Below, in pieces: positions 53,034 through 63,618 of a DNA stretch of 64,000 nt. Both the position numbers and the translations under genes were made by a program. Source of the DNA: Phragmitibacter sp965284365 (GTDB lineage Bacteria; Verrucomicrobiota; Verrucomicrobiia; Verrucomicrobiales; Verrucomicrobiaceae); contig OZ260079.1 in NCBI GenBank assembly GCA_965284365.1, positions 1,178,001 to 1,242,000 of the forward strand, written 5' to 3'. The notes under the pieces are model-generated. The model saw nothing but the letters and a program-made list of their open reading frames with translations. It had not been told where the DNA came from and searched no databases. Position 1 is the first letter of the stretch. The number at the start of each line of letters is the position of its first letter.

Positions 53034-53798
53034 ATGCCCTCCCTGATGGTGCCCACACGTTTCTCTTCCCTTTTGAGACCCGCTGCTTGGGTCGCCATCA
53101 TTCTATTCACTGCGGCTAGCGGCATGGCCCGTGACAGCAAGCCCCTTTCCAATAAGCTCTCCAAGCTGAGCGCCCAACGTGGCGAAACAATTTGGAATAA
53201 CACCTTCATCGAGCACTCAGGCGGCTCTCAGTCGCCAGATTGGAAATCCACAAACGGCATCCTTAAGTCGACTCCCGAGGAGTCAAACTACGTTAAACTG
53301 GACTTCATCCCCTTGCCAGAGCGAGCCGCACGCACAGAGTTTGGTTGCGGACGGATCGAGTCGCCCAAGGGGACGTATGGCGTCGAGGGTCATGGCCTGC
53401 CCGACACCATGTTTTACCGCACTGGGGAGCGCTGCTCAGCAGTGGATTTGGCTGAGTGGATCAAAAGCGATCCGCGATATACCAAGGGCATGCCTATTTG
53501 GCTTTTTGTATGTGAGTCTGGCAAGGGAGACAATCCCTTCGCCCAGAGCTTGGCTGACCTCATGGGGGTGCCAGTGACAGCTCCAACAGACAAGATGTGG
53601 CTCGACCGTGGCAATGGCTACGCCGTATGCGGTGAGCAACCACAGAAGAAATTCCTCGGGATGACCCTCAACGGGAAACGGCGCGACACTAGCAAACCAG
53701 GGATGATGAAAGAGTTCCTTCCTGCAAAACTGCAAAAACGCACTGCGCCTCATGCGGCGAGCACACTCGCTGCGAACAGCAGCCAGAGTGATCGCTAA
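53034..53798 (+). CDS. secreted protein with a possible clan-CD (caspase-like) His/Cys pair
   Basis: A 254-residue exported protein. The signal segment AAWVAIILFTAASGMA ends near residue 25. The middle contains VEGHGLPDTMFY (His near residue 120) and, 40 residues on, PIWLFVCESGKGDNPFAQSL (Cys near 160) with LMGVPVTAPTDKMWL. The order His-Gly, helix, hydrophobic strand ending in Cys, then a strand with VPVTAPT is that of C80/C25-like clan-CD domains and of related toxin-associated domains. Whether it is a peptidase is unproven. The C-terminus is basic. It is a monocistronic gene inserted opposite to the glmM/cdaA strand, with an AT-rich promoter region. Confidence 0.6.
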   Translation: MPSLMVPTRFSSLLRPAAWVAIILFTAASGMARDSKPLSNKLSKLSAQRGETIWNNTFIEHSGGSQSPDWKSTNGILKSTPEESNYVKLDFIPLPERAARTEFGCGRIESPKGTYGVEGHGLPDTMFYRTGERCSAVDLAEWIKSDPRYTKGMPIWLFVCESGKGDNPFAQSLADLMGVPVTAPTDKMWLDRGNGYAVCGEQPQKKFLGMTLNGKRRDTSKPGMMKEFLPAKLQKRTAPHAASTLAANSSQSDR

Positions 53799-53814
53799 AC
53801 TCGCCTCGTCGCCG

Positions 53815-53994
53815 TCACTTTTTCTCGGGCGCGGTCTTGAAGGGCCAGCCTTCTGGCATTTCCGGCTTCCCCTGATTGATCTGGTGCCACACGATAAACC
53901 AGATCAGGAATGCCAGTACCAGCGAGACCAGCTTGGCTTCCCAATCGTGCGTGAACCAGTTCTTAACTCGCGGAACGATTTTCGTCTTTGTCAT
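53815..53994 (-). CDS. CdaR-like membrane stub (YbbR domains absent)
   Basis: A 59-residue protein whose N-terminus (basic residues, then NWFTHDWEAKLVSLVLAFLI and WFIVWHQI) looks like the membrane anchor of CdaR/YbbR proteins. It stops 23 residues later with no YbbR repeat. The start at 53994 is favoured by GAGGA eight bases upstream; an ATG 30 bp further up is possible. It overlaps the cdaA 3' end by 32 bp, the place cdaR normally occupies. CdaR regulates the diadenylate cyclase through its extracytoplasmic domains, so this form could only contact CdaA within the membrane. It may be a remnant or a minimal regulator. Confidence 0.6.
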   Translation of the reverse strand: MTKTKIVPRVKNWFTHDWEAKLVSLVLAFLIWFIVWHQINQGKPEMPEGWPFKTAPEKK

Positions 53995-54766
53995 CGGCAG
54001 AGTCCTCGTCTTCGGCGTCGCCAAACATTAGGATGTGCTGCAGGCGCGCGCGCAGCTTGTCTTCTTCGAGATCATGTTCGAGCTTGCCCTTGAAGCAAAG
54101 CGACAAGGCGCCCGTCTCCTCACTGACAACCAAGGCAATGGCATCCGTTTCCTCTGTGATGCCCAAGCCCGCGCGATGGCGCAGGCCAATGTTCCGGTCT
54201 CGAACCTCTTTCTGACTGACCGGAAACACGCAGCCTGCCGCCACTATACGGCCTTTCTCGATGATCGCGCCGCCATCATGGAGCGAAGTCTTGGGAAAAA
54301 AGACGGTATTGATCAGCTCCGGTGAAATAACCGCGTCCATGTGGATGCCGCTCTCGGCATACTGCTTCAGATCAATGCCGCGCTGCACGGCGAAGAGCGC
54401 ACCGCACCGCTTATGCGAAAGCTGTACCATGGCTTCCAGGAGATCATCAACATGCGAGTCCTCGGTCCCGTTCATGGAGAAGAAGCGGTGGGAGCCCAAT
54501 TCGGCTAAGACGCGGCGCAGTTCCGGCTGAAAAATCACCACCAGACCAATGGCGAGGAAGACCGAGAACCGGCTTAGCAGCCAGTTCATAACCTCAAGCT
54601 GCAGCAACTGAGAGATTAACGTGATGCCCAGCAAGACCACTAACAAGCCAGTCAGGATGCGCGCGCCGCGCGTGGCTTTCAGGAACCGATAGCCATTATA
54701 CAGGATCACCGCGAGAATAAGAATCTCGACGGCGTGTCTCCAGTAGTCTTCGACGTATTGCCACAT
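53963..54766 (-). CDS. cdaA: diadenylate cyclase CdaA
   Basis: A 267-residue membrane enzyme making cyclic di-AMP from two ATP. Three N-terminal helices (residues 10-95) end in the conserved VVIFQPELRRVLAELG. The DAC domain carries the catalytic motifs in SLHDGGAIIEKGRIVAAG (DGA type) and NIGLRHRAGLGITEETDA (RHR). The C-terminus is acidic. It is the first gene of the unit with the CdaR-like stub. It is divergent from the polysaccharide deacetylase at 54847, 80 bp away. Confidence 0.95.
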   Translation of the reverse strand: MWQYVEDYWRHAVEILILAVILYNGYRFLKATRGARILTGLLVVLLGITLISQLLQLEVMNWLLSRFSVFLAIGLVVIFQPELRRVLAELGSHRFFSMNGTEDSHVDDLLEAMVQLSHKRCGALFAVQRGIDLKQYAESGIHMDAVISPELINTVFFPKTSLHDGGAIIEKGRIVAAGCVFPVSQKEVRDRNIGLRHRAGLGITEETDAIALVVSEETGALSLCFKGKLEHDLEEDKLRARLQHILMFGDAEDEDSADDKDENRSAS

Positions 54767-54846
54767 GGCCGAGGCACCTTAGCCCAGGAACATTCACCCG
54801 CAACGTCTTACCCTGCATCGTAGACTCTTGTTTTATTCGCCCACCC

Positions 54847-55674
54847 GTGCTTCAGGCAGCAATGCGTCGTAAGCGGGTTGCACGCCTCACGGTTTTTTTG
54901 TGGAACGTTATTGCTCCCATAGCAGCGGTGCTTTGGTGGTTGAACGGCCACGGGTGGTGGGCTTTGGCCATCATCGCCTCGGCTCATGCCTTCTGGTTAA
55001 TCCCAACTTTTCTTCCGAACTGCGACTGGTACGGCGAGGTTGTCACCAAGCTACCCCAATCAGCCAGCTCTCCAGACGGACGGGTAATATGGCTAACAAT
55101 CGATGACGGCCCTGATCCGCAAGACACACCTGCTCTGCTCGATCTTCTGGATAAACATCAGGCCAAAGCCACCTTTTTCCAGATTGGGGCCAAAGCCGCA
55201 GCCTATCCCCATTTAGTAAGCGAAGTCCTGCGCCGTGGGCATACCATCGGGAACCACACCATGAACCACCCGCAACTCACCTTTTGGGCCTATGGCCCAA
55301 GAGCGATATTACGGGAAATCGTCCGTTGTGATGAGGCTGTGGAAAAAGCATCGGGATTTAACTACCATCCACAGTGGTTTCGGGCGCCAGTCGGCTTCAA
55401 GAATCCCCTCGTCCACCATCTGCTGGAAAAGATGAATTTGCGTCAGCCCGGCTGGAGTGCCCGCGGACTCGATGGAGTTTTGCGCGATCCGGAAAAGATC
55501 CATACCAATCTCTGCGCAGGCATAAAGCCCGGAGCGATACTGCTGATGCACGAAGGGCGTGAAGATGCACACGGCGGGAGGCTAGCCCCGCAGGTCTTGA
55601 GTCGGCTATTGGCGGAGCTGTCCCATCAAGGCTACCGATGCGTACTTCCGGACCAAAGCAAAACGGAGTTGTGA
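54847..55674 (+). CDS. polysaccharide deacetylase (NodB domain)
   Basis: A 275-residue protein with two N-terminal helices (about residues 12-50), then a NodB homology domain. Motif 1 is VIWLTIDDGPDPQDTPALLD (Asp-Asp), motif 2 is TIGNHTMNHPQLTFW (His-x3-His), and later motifs are WFRAPVGFKNPL and GAILLMHEGRED. Such metal-dependent enzymes remove N-acetyl groups from peptidoglycan or other cell-surface glycans. The start is GTG 54847; the first ATG is at 54862. Next to the c-di-AMP/glmM genes it fits a cell-wall neighbourhood. Confidence 0.9.
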   Translation: MLQAAMRRKRVARLTVFLWNVIAPIAAVLWWLNGHGWWALAIIASAHAFWLIPTFLPNCDWYGEVVTKLPQSASSPDGRVIWLTIDDGPDPQDTPALLDLLDKHQAKATFFQIGAKAAAYPHLVSEVLRRGHTIGNHTMNHPQLTFWAYGPRAILREIVRCDEAVEKASGFNYHPQWFRAPVGFKNPLVHHLLEKMNLRQPGWSARGLDGVLRDPEKIHTNLCAGIKPGAILLMHEGREDAHGGRLAPQVLSRLLAELSHQGYRCVLPDQSKTEL

Positions 55675-55697
55675 GCAAAGCGCGCTCACAACTCCGT
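55660..55697 (-). terminator. terminator of ftsH, overlapping the deacetylase 3' end
   Basis: A perfect 14-bp stem (ACGGAGTTGTGAGC with GCTCACAACTCCGT, 55663-55676 and 55684-55697) has a 7-base loop. On the minus strand it is followed by TTTTGCTTTG. It includes the deacetylase stop codon, so the convergent gene ends inside the structure. There is no T-run on the plus strand. Confidence 0.75.
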
Positions 55698-55731
55698 ATG
55701 AATTCTTGATGCTGATGTCGCAGCCTTAGGC

Positions 55732-57804
<2,073 letters not shown>

Positions 57805-58028
57805 GATGGAGTAGGCGGGGGCGAAGCACGTGGAAGATACACGGCATGCAAGGCCGTGGCAAAGAAAAGTGGAAAAGTGTGGGTATGAACAGCAACTTCA
57901 CGAGCGTGCAAGCCGCTCTAGACTTATACGCCAGATTGCACGCCTTGGAGACACTATTTCACCTACGTAGGGGCACAGTTCACTTACGCCTTGTGCCTCA
58001 GGCTTAGCGGGCTACCCTGCAACCGCAG

Positions 58029-61000
58029 ATGAGCCAATTGAGCGAAACCCCGCCCACCCAGCGAACCTCGCGCTCCGCGAAGGCCTCTGGACCCGTTCTG
58101 GGGGGGCGTCGTCCTTGGTGGAACCGGACACTGCGCCGGCTGCGCGGCCTGCCGCCGGACAGCGCTTCCAGCACCATGCTGCCCGTCCTTATGGAAGTCT
58201 TCGCGGGCTTCTCCAAGATCGACGGAGAAATCATGGAGGAGGAGATCGACTCCAGCCTCGGTTTCATGCGGTATGACTATCCGGAAGCGATCTACTCCGA
58301 GCTGCGCCGCATCTACTTCGAGGCCCTCCAAAAACCGCAGGATCTCAGTGCCCGTGCCCGAGAGCTGAGCCGCACGCTGACCATGGAGCAGAAGATCCTG
58401 CTGGGGGTGCAGCTTTATCTACTGATCTCCCGGGCGGAAAACTCGCGCCAGCAGCTCGTCGAATTCTACCTCTTCATGACGAACCTGGGTATCGCCGCCC
58501 AGGCCATCGACATCGTCTATCAGCTCAATGCGGAAGACAATCCCGTCGAGGAGAATGACTTCCGCTCCAAGCCGGGGCAGCAACCCTTGGAGGTCCTCCG
58601 CATCGCTTCCGCGGAACCGTATGACGTGCTGATGCGCTCTCTGAGCGTGGATTGTTCTGTCGCCGCATTCCGGTTTCAGAATCTGCTGCTTCTCAAGAAC
58701 ACGGGCAATGTGCCAGTGCTGGTGCGAAGCCGCACCCTCCGGCCCGGTGATTTCTCCCGTCTCTATCAAAGCGAGCGCGTGGTGCTGGAGGATGTTTCCC
58801 TCGATTACGCGGATCTCATTTCCTACTTCAATGCGAAGAAAAGCCTCACCGGTACGCAGCTTTACATCACGCTGACGGACGAAGGCGCCGCAGAGATCAC
58901 CCAGACCCGCAATCGTGGCACTGATCTCCGTATCAGCTTCGGACTGGCGGTCTCGATCGAAGCGCTGAGGGACACAAGCGCGAAGATCAATGGCGAGCGC
59001 CTGCGGGAAGGCGTAAAAGTGGAAGCCTCCATCGAGGACAAGATCATCTGCAACGGCGAGGTCGAAATCTCCCTGCAGGAATTGCGACGCAGAGCTCGGG
59101 AATTCGGGGAGCAGTTCCGCCTTGAGGGCAGCCGCAACACCTACCTCGTCTCCAATAACTCCGACCTTCTGGACGAAGGAGACATCCTTCTTTCCCAGAA
59201 CGGCGAAGGCGAGATTCTCCTGAAGATTTCCTGCAACTACGAAGCCAAGACCGGCTGGCTGGAAGTGCTGCGTTCGGACCATCCGGTCTTTGTCGGCAAC
59301 ATTCCTGTGCGCGAACGCGCCTTCCTCAATGATGGGGATACGCTAACCCTGGGCGAAGGACAGTATCTTCGCTGCCACTTCGCGGATCGCATCATCGAAG
59401 AAGAGCGGAATGTCATCCGCCAGATGGAGGTGCGGGAAATCGGTCACCGCTTTGAGAAGCAGGACACGGCACTGGATGGCATTAGCTTCGCCGCAAGGCG
59501 CGGTGAATTGATCTGCGTCATGGGCCCCAGCGGTTGCGGAAAAAGCACCCTGCTCCGAACACTGGGCGGCCAGTTGCGCCCCAAGTCCGGGGACATTCAC
59601 ATGAATGGTTTTCCGCTCTACGAGAGCCTGCAAAACCTTTGCCCTTACATCGCTTACATTCCGCAGGAGGATGCTTTCGACTCTCTGCTGAAGGTGCAGG
59701 AAAACCTAGATTTCTCGGTTGCCGTGCGTTGTCCCCATCTGCCGGCCGAAGAGCGCCGCAAGCGTGTCGACGCGAAGCTGGTGGAGCTTGGTCTGAATGA
59801 ACTCCGGCGGCGCCTCGCGGGCACACCACAACAAAAATTCCTGAGTGGCGGCGAGCGGAAACGGCTCAATGCGGGGCTCGACATGATCGGCATCGCCGAC
59901 GTCTATCTTTTCGATGAGCCGACCTCTGGATTGTCTTCCAAGGACTCCGAGCACGTGCTGGAGCTCATCCGATCACTGGCCCGCAACAAGATCGTCATCG
60001 TCTCCATCCACCAGCCCAGCTCAAAGCTGCTGCGGATGTTCGACAAAGCCCTGCTTTTGGACAAAGGCGGGAAGATGGCTTTTTTCGGCACGCCGCAAGG
60101 CATGCTGGAATATTTCTGGCAAGCCCTGCATGACCAGGGCGACGACCTGAACGAATCGGCCAATTTGCAGAAGATGCCGGAGAACGTTACTCCGGACCTT
60201 GTTTTCGACGTCCTGGAAACACCGCTCCGGGATATCAGTGGAGACGTCATCCACGAGCAGACCCGCGACGGTCATTTGGTTCCTGCCCGGCGCTTTCCAC
60301 CCAACTTCTGGCGTGACCGCTATCAGACCCATGTGGTGATGCGGAGCGTCACCAAGGCTGACCCAAACGCCGAACCGAAAAAGGACGACTCCCGGCTCGA
60401 CTCGTTCACGCATCAGCACCGCAAACTGCCCAAGCCGCCCCAGCACACATTGCGGGAGGAAGCCATCCTCTTTGCCACCATGATGCGCCGGGCTTTCCTC
60501 AGCAAGCTGCGAAACCGCGCCAACCTCCTGACCACGCTACTGGAGGCGCCGCTGCTGGGCCTGTTGATTAGCATGGTGCTGAGGTATTCGGAAGATAAGA
60601 ACTACACCTTCGCGAGCGCCTTCCACATCCCCACTTATGTCTTCCTCACGCTGGTCGTGGCCATGTTCCTCGGCCTGACCAACAGCGCCGACGAAATCAT
60701 CCGGGACCGGCCCATGCTAAACCGGGAGCGAAATCACAATCTGCGCATCGGTTATTACATCTTTGGAAAAGTCATAGCGTTGTCAGCCTTCGCCCTGGCG
60801 CAGTGCGTCATTTATCTGGCCATCGGAAATGCTGTGCTGGAACTGCGAGACATGTTTACCATCCACTTATTCTGGATGTTCATGACCTCGCTGACAGGTG
60901 CATGTCTTGGTTTGTTAGTGTCGACCCTGGTGCATGATATTCGCACGGCGCTCAACATCATTCCATTGATGTTAATTCCCCAAATCATCCTCGGGGGCGC

Positions 61001-61751
61001 CCTCATCAAGTATGAGGAAATGAACCGGAACCTCGATTTTGTGTATTCCATCCGTCAGTGGGCCGTGGAGGAGGAAACAGAAGATGGGGCTGATTACAGC
61101 AAGCTGAAAGTGCCTTTCATCTGCCAGTTCATGCCTCTGCGCTGGTCCTATGAGAGCGCTATCATTTCGCAGGCGAAACTCAATCCCCTCACCCGTGCGC
61201 AGGAGAACCTGGAAGACCGAATTCAAAAGCTGATTGATTTGCCTCAGGATCAGGAAATGACACCCGAGGCTCGCAAAGCTTTGGATTTCACCAAGCAGGC
61301 GCTGGCCGTGGTTTCCGGCCTCCAGGATGTGGATGCCGCAGGCGTGGCCAGCAGACTGGAACTCATCCGCAAGTCACTCGCCAAAGGAGAGCTTGATCCC
61401 GCGCTCCTGGACCGGCGCGCTCGATCAGGCGTCAGCGCCGAAGAAGTCTACATCAACCGGAAGGTTTTGGACCTCGTGACCAAAGCTGAAATGGAACGCG
61501 AGGACTATCGCCGCAAAGCTAGCCCTAATGTGTTTTTCGGCACGATCAGAACCTATCATCCCTTTGGCATGCCTGAGGTGGAAGGCGACAAAGCAATGAC
61601 CAGTCTAAACAGGAAAAAAGAGCCTCTGCCATGGTACCGGGAGTTTAAGATTAGAACCCTCTGGCTAAACGGCAGCGTCATGGTGGTGTCCCTCATCCTG
61701 ATCATCATCACCCTGGGCATCTGCCTCCGGCGTCAGATGTCGCGAGTGTGA
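58029..61751 (+). CDS. ABCG-type transporter fused to TerB-like and FHA-like domains
   Basis: A 1240-residue protein. Residues about 45-170 form an all-helical TerB/DjlA-like domain (MLPVLMEVFAGFSKIDGEIM). A beta-rich region (about 195-470) includes an FHA-like end (NDGDTLTLGEGQYLRCHF). The ABC ATPase follows: Walker A GPSGCGKSTLLRT at about 499, LSGGERKRLNAGLD at about 604 and Walker B VYLFDEPTSGLSS at about 630. An ABC-2/ABCG membrane domain starts about 825 (LSKLRNRANLLTTLLEAPLL). The last helix is at the very C-terminus, after a loop of about 190 residues. The order ATPase-then-membrane is that of ABCG half transporters, here a single chain with sensory/phosphopeptide-binding modules in front. 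The substrate is unknown. Confidence 0.8.
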   Translation: MSQLSETPPTQRTSRSAKASGPVLGGRRPWWNRTLRRLRGLPPDSASSTMLPVLMEVFAGFSKIDGEIMEEEIDSSLGFMRYDYPEAIYSELRRIYFEALQKPQDLSARARELSRTLTMEQKILLGVQLYLLISRAENSRQQLVEFYLFMTNLGIAAQAIDIVYQLNAEDNPVEENDFRSKPGQQPLEVLRIASAEPYDVLMRSLSVDCSVAAFRFQNLLLLKNTGNVPVLVRSRTLRPGDFSRLYQSERVVLEDVSLDYADLISYFNAKKSLTGTQLYITLTDEGAAEITQTRNRGTDLRISFGLAVSIEALRDTSAKINGERLREGVKVEASIEDKIICNGEVEISLQELRRRAREFGEQFRLEGSRNTYLVSNNSDLLDEGDILLSQNGEGEILLKISCNYEAKTGWLEVLRSDHPVFVGNIPVRERAFLNDGDTLTLGEGQYLRCHFADRIIEEERNVIRQMEVREIGHRFEKQDTALDGISFAARRGELICVMGPSGCGKSTLLRTLGGQLRPKSGDIHMNGFPLYESLQNLCPYIAYIPQEDAFDSLLKVQENLDFSVAVRCPHLPAEERRKRVDAKLVELGLNELRRRLAGTPQQKFLSGGERKRLNAGLDMIGIADVYLFDEPTSGLSSKDSEHVLELIRSLARNKIVIVSIHQPSSKLLRMFDKALLLDKGGKMAFFGTPQGMLEYFWQALHDQGDDLNESANLQKMPENVTPDLVFDVLETPLRDISGDVIHEQTRDGHLVPARRFPPNFWRDRYQTHVVMRSVTKADPNAEPKKDDSRLDSFTHQHRKLPKPPQHTLREEAILFATMMRRAFLSKLRNRANLLTTLLEAPLLGLLISMVLRYSEDKNYTFASAFHIPTYVFLTLVVAMFLGLTNSADEIIRDRPMLNRERNHNLRIGYYIFGKVIALSAFALAQCVIYLAIGNAVLELRDMFTIHLFWMFMTSLTGACLGLLVSTLVHDIRTALNIIPLMLIPQIILGGALIKYEEMNRNLDFVYSIRQWAVEEETEDGADYSKLKVPFICQFMPLRWSYESAIISQAKLNPLTRAQENLEDRIQKLIDLPQDQEMTPEARKALDFTKQALAVVSGLQDVDAAGVASRLELIRKSLAKGELDPALLDRRARSGVSAEEVYINRKVLDLVTKAEMEREDYRRKASPNVFFGTIRTYHPFGMPEVEGDKAMTSLNRKKEPLPWYREFKIRTLWLNGSVMVVSLILIIITLGICLRRQMSRV

Positions 61752-61816
61752 TAAACTGCCACCGGCGCCCAATGAGTTTTCGCTAGAAGCTCTCCGGCAC
61801 AAACTGGTATGATGGT

Positions 61817-62431
61817 ATGGTCATGCCCGAAAACTTGGGAGAACCTCCGCCGCCCAAACGCGATCCATTTGCCAGCGCTTACGACAAGCCGGTGAAAGAG
61901 AGGCGATTCCCTTGGGGATGCCTGATAATGACTCTGTTCTTCGGAACAATTTTTGTGATGCTCGGTATACCCACTGGCGGCGGCCGTTCTGATCCTAATA
62001 GGGGAATGCGTTTGCAGGCTAAATCCACTATGAAAGGCGTGGAAATTGCCCTGCTTGGCTTCAAGACAGAGTATCGAAAATTACCTTCAATTCCAACTCA
62101 CACTGAAACAGAACCAACTTTAACGGAGGGTGACTGGCTCATTGATCTGATGGGCTCCAAAACTGGATCAAACTCAAGAGGAATCGTCTTCTACGAGCCG
62201 CCCACCGCTAAGAAGGGTAAGAATGGCTTTGTGCAGGAGGAAGGAAAGCCCCCTCGCCTTCTTGATCTGTGGGGAGGACCCTATCGTGCCCACTTCGATA
62301 TCGATGGTGATGGCACTATCCCAAATCCCGAAAAACCTACGGACACGGTAAATTCGCACGTCATCCTTTGGTCCGCCGGTCCCGACGGTAATCCCACCAC
62401 TTGGGAAGATAATGTCAAAAGCTGGAAGTAA
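61817..62431 (+). CDS. GspG/pseudopilin-tail-like membrane protein (copy 1)
   Basis: A 204-residue protein with a cytosolic Pro-rich start and one membrane helix (PWGCLIMTLFFGTIFVMLG, about residues 34-52). An extracytoplasmic domain follows with AKSTMKGVEIALLGFKTEYR, then LLDLWGGPYRAHFDIDGDG and the end WSAGPDGNPTTWEDN. This is the GspG/type II pseudopilin C-terminal pattern (helix, then LxDxWGxPY and SxGPDG). The prepilin peptidase site G-FTLIE is absent, so the helix probably stays as an uncleaved anchor. It is paired with a paralogue 25 bp downstream. Role unknown. Confidence 0.7.
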   Translation: MVMPENLGEPPPPKRDPFASAYDKPVKERRFPWGCLIMTLFFGTIFVMLGIPTGGGRSDPNRGMRLQAKSTMKGVEIALLGFKTEYRKLPSIPTHTETEPTLTEGDWLIDLMGSKTGSNSRGIVFYEPPTAKKGKNGFVQEEGKPPRLLDLWGGPYRAHFDIDGDGTIPNPEKPTDTVNSHVILWSAGPDGNPTTWEDNVKSWK

Positions 62432-62456
62432 ATGCTGCCCCCCCACTAGTTGCATC

Positions 62457-63056
62457 ATGCCGGAAAAACCAACAAGTCTAGGCATCTTCGACCCTCCCGC
62501 TCATTCCTTTGAGATAGTGGAGATCTCCATTTGGTGGCAACTGTTCTGGAGCTTGCTCACATTACTCCTGGTCACCAGTACGATTGTTTACATTCAAATC
62601 CGACCCGATCTGGGCAAGCCTGGCGGCCACAAGGTCATACAGGCCAGGACTGCCATGAAAGGTGTGGAAATAGCGATTAGCGGTTTTAAGACCGAATACA
62701 GCAGGCTGCCAACAATCAAAGCGAGCGCTGAAACCTTCCCCACTCGAGTGCGCGGACATTGGTTAGAAGACTTATTTGGGCCAAGAACCAGCGCCAATCA
62801 TCGTGCCATCTCGTTTTTTGAGCCCCAAGATGCCAGAAATGGGAAGAATGGCTTAGAGATTACAATCAACGGCCTCCCACAGCTTAAAGACCCTTGGGGG
62901 ACTATATACTGGGCCTTATTTGACCTGAACGATGACGGCAAAATCAAAAGTCCGGAAACCGGGTCCGACGTGATCGACAAACGCGTCCTCATCTGGTCCG
63001 CCGGCCCGGACGGAAACCACGCCACTTGGGAAGATAATGTCAAAAGCTGGGATTGA
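62457..63056 (+). CDS. GspG/pseudopilin-tail-like membrane protein (copy 2)
   Basis: A 199-residue paralogue of the preceding gene. The membrane helix (FWSLLTLLLVTSTIVYIQI) is near residues 27-46. The domain shows ARTAMKGVEIAISGFKTEYS, LKDPWGTIYWALFDLNDDGK and WSAGPDGNHATWEDN. A 29-base identical stretch at the 3' ends of both genes (62397-62425 and 63022-63050) points to duplication or gene conversion. The ATG at 62457 (MPEKPTSLG) gives a helix position like copy 1; an in-frame ATG at 62412 would overlap copy 1. No prepilin cleavage site is seen. Confidence 0.7.
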   Translation: MPEKPTSLGIFDPPAHSFEIVEISIWWQLFWSLLTLLLVTSTIVYIQIRPDLGKPGGHKVIQARTAMKGVEIAISGFKTEYSRLPTIKASAETFPTRVRGHWLEDLFGPRTSANHRAISFFEPQDARNGKNGLEITINGLPQLKDPWGTIYWALFDLNDDGKIKSPETGSDVIDKRVLIWSAGPDGNHATWEDNVKSWD

Positions 63057-63129
63057 GAGTTGCCGCAAGTGGCGCATCTTCAGCGCTCTACTCCCGCAGA
63101 CCCGATACTCCCTCCCCTTTTCACCCGTC

Positions 63130-63618
63130 ATGCATCTCCGCCCCCTGTTCCTCGCCGCCTGCACCGCGCTTTCGCTTGCCAGTTGTGCTGATCCCATGAT
63201 CCAGCAGCAGTTGGATGCCCGGCATGCTGCCATCGTAGCGGAACCCCGTGGCGACTATTTCATCGGACGGCGCTTCCATATCGAGCGGACCCAGTTCTGG
63301 GGTTACCTGCGCCGCCCCGGCCAATCCTGGGATAGCTCCAAGCTCGTGATGTTCAACGAGGACGAAAAGCTGCAGCCCGACCGCCTGCAGGAAATTCCTT
63401 CCGATGGTAGCCCAGCCCATGGCTTCGACCACAATCGCGAATACCGCGTGACGGGACACTTCACAGGACAAAAGATCTACGATCCCAACAGCGACCTCTT
63501 CCTTCCGGAATTCAAGCTCACCGGCTACGAACTCATCAACGATGCTCCCGGGTGGCTCTTCAATCCGAAAGAGCGGTTCGACGGTAAGCATCTTCTCAGA
63601 GCGGAAGCTCCGTTTTAA
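63130..63618 (+). CDS. small lipoprotein of unknown function
   Basis: A 162-residue probable lipoprotein. The signal ends in the lipobox LSLASC (Cys near residue 19). The rest is a compact mixed domain with GDYFIGRRFHIERTQFWGYL and HFTGQKIYDPNSDLFLPEFK, with no family recognised. The ATG at 63130 is chosen because the signal peptide starts there; an in-frame ATG at 63037 would place 31 residues ahead of it and overlap the previous gene. It is convergent with the last gene by a 4-bp overlap. Confidence 0.72.
   Translation: MHLRPLFLAACTALSLASCADPMIQQQLDARHAAIVAEPRGDYFIGRRFHIERTQFWGYLRRPGQSWDSSKLVMFNEDEKLQPDRLQEIPSDGSPAHGFDHNREYRVTGHFTGQKIYDPNSDLFLPEFKLTGYELINDAPGWLFNPKERFDGKHLLRAEAPF

Noticed and set aside
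57959..57983. Two TTCAC pentamers near the ftsH/ABC intergenic region as a Cre tag
   Set aside because: Spacing start-to-start is 20 bp instead of 11, so it does not match the TTCAC-N6-TTCAC rule.
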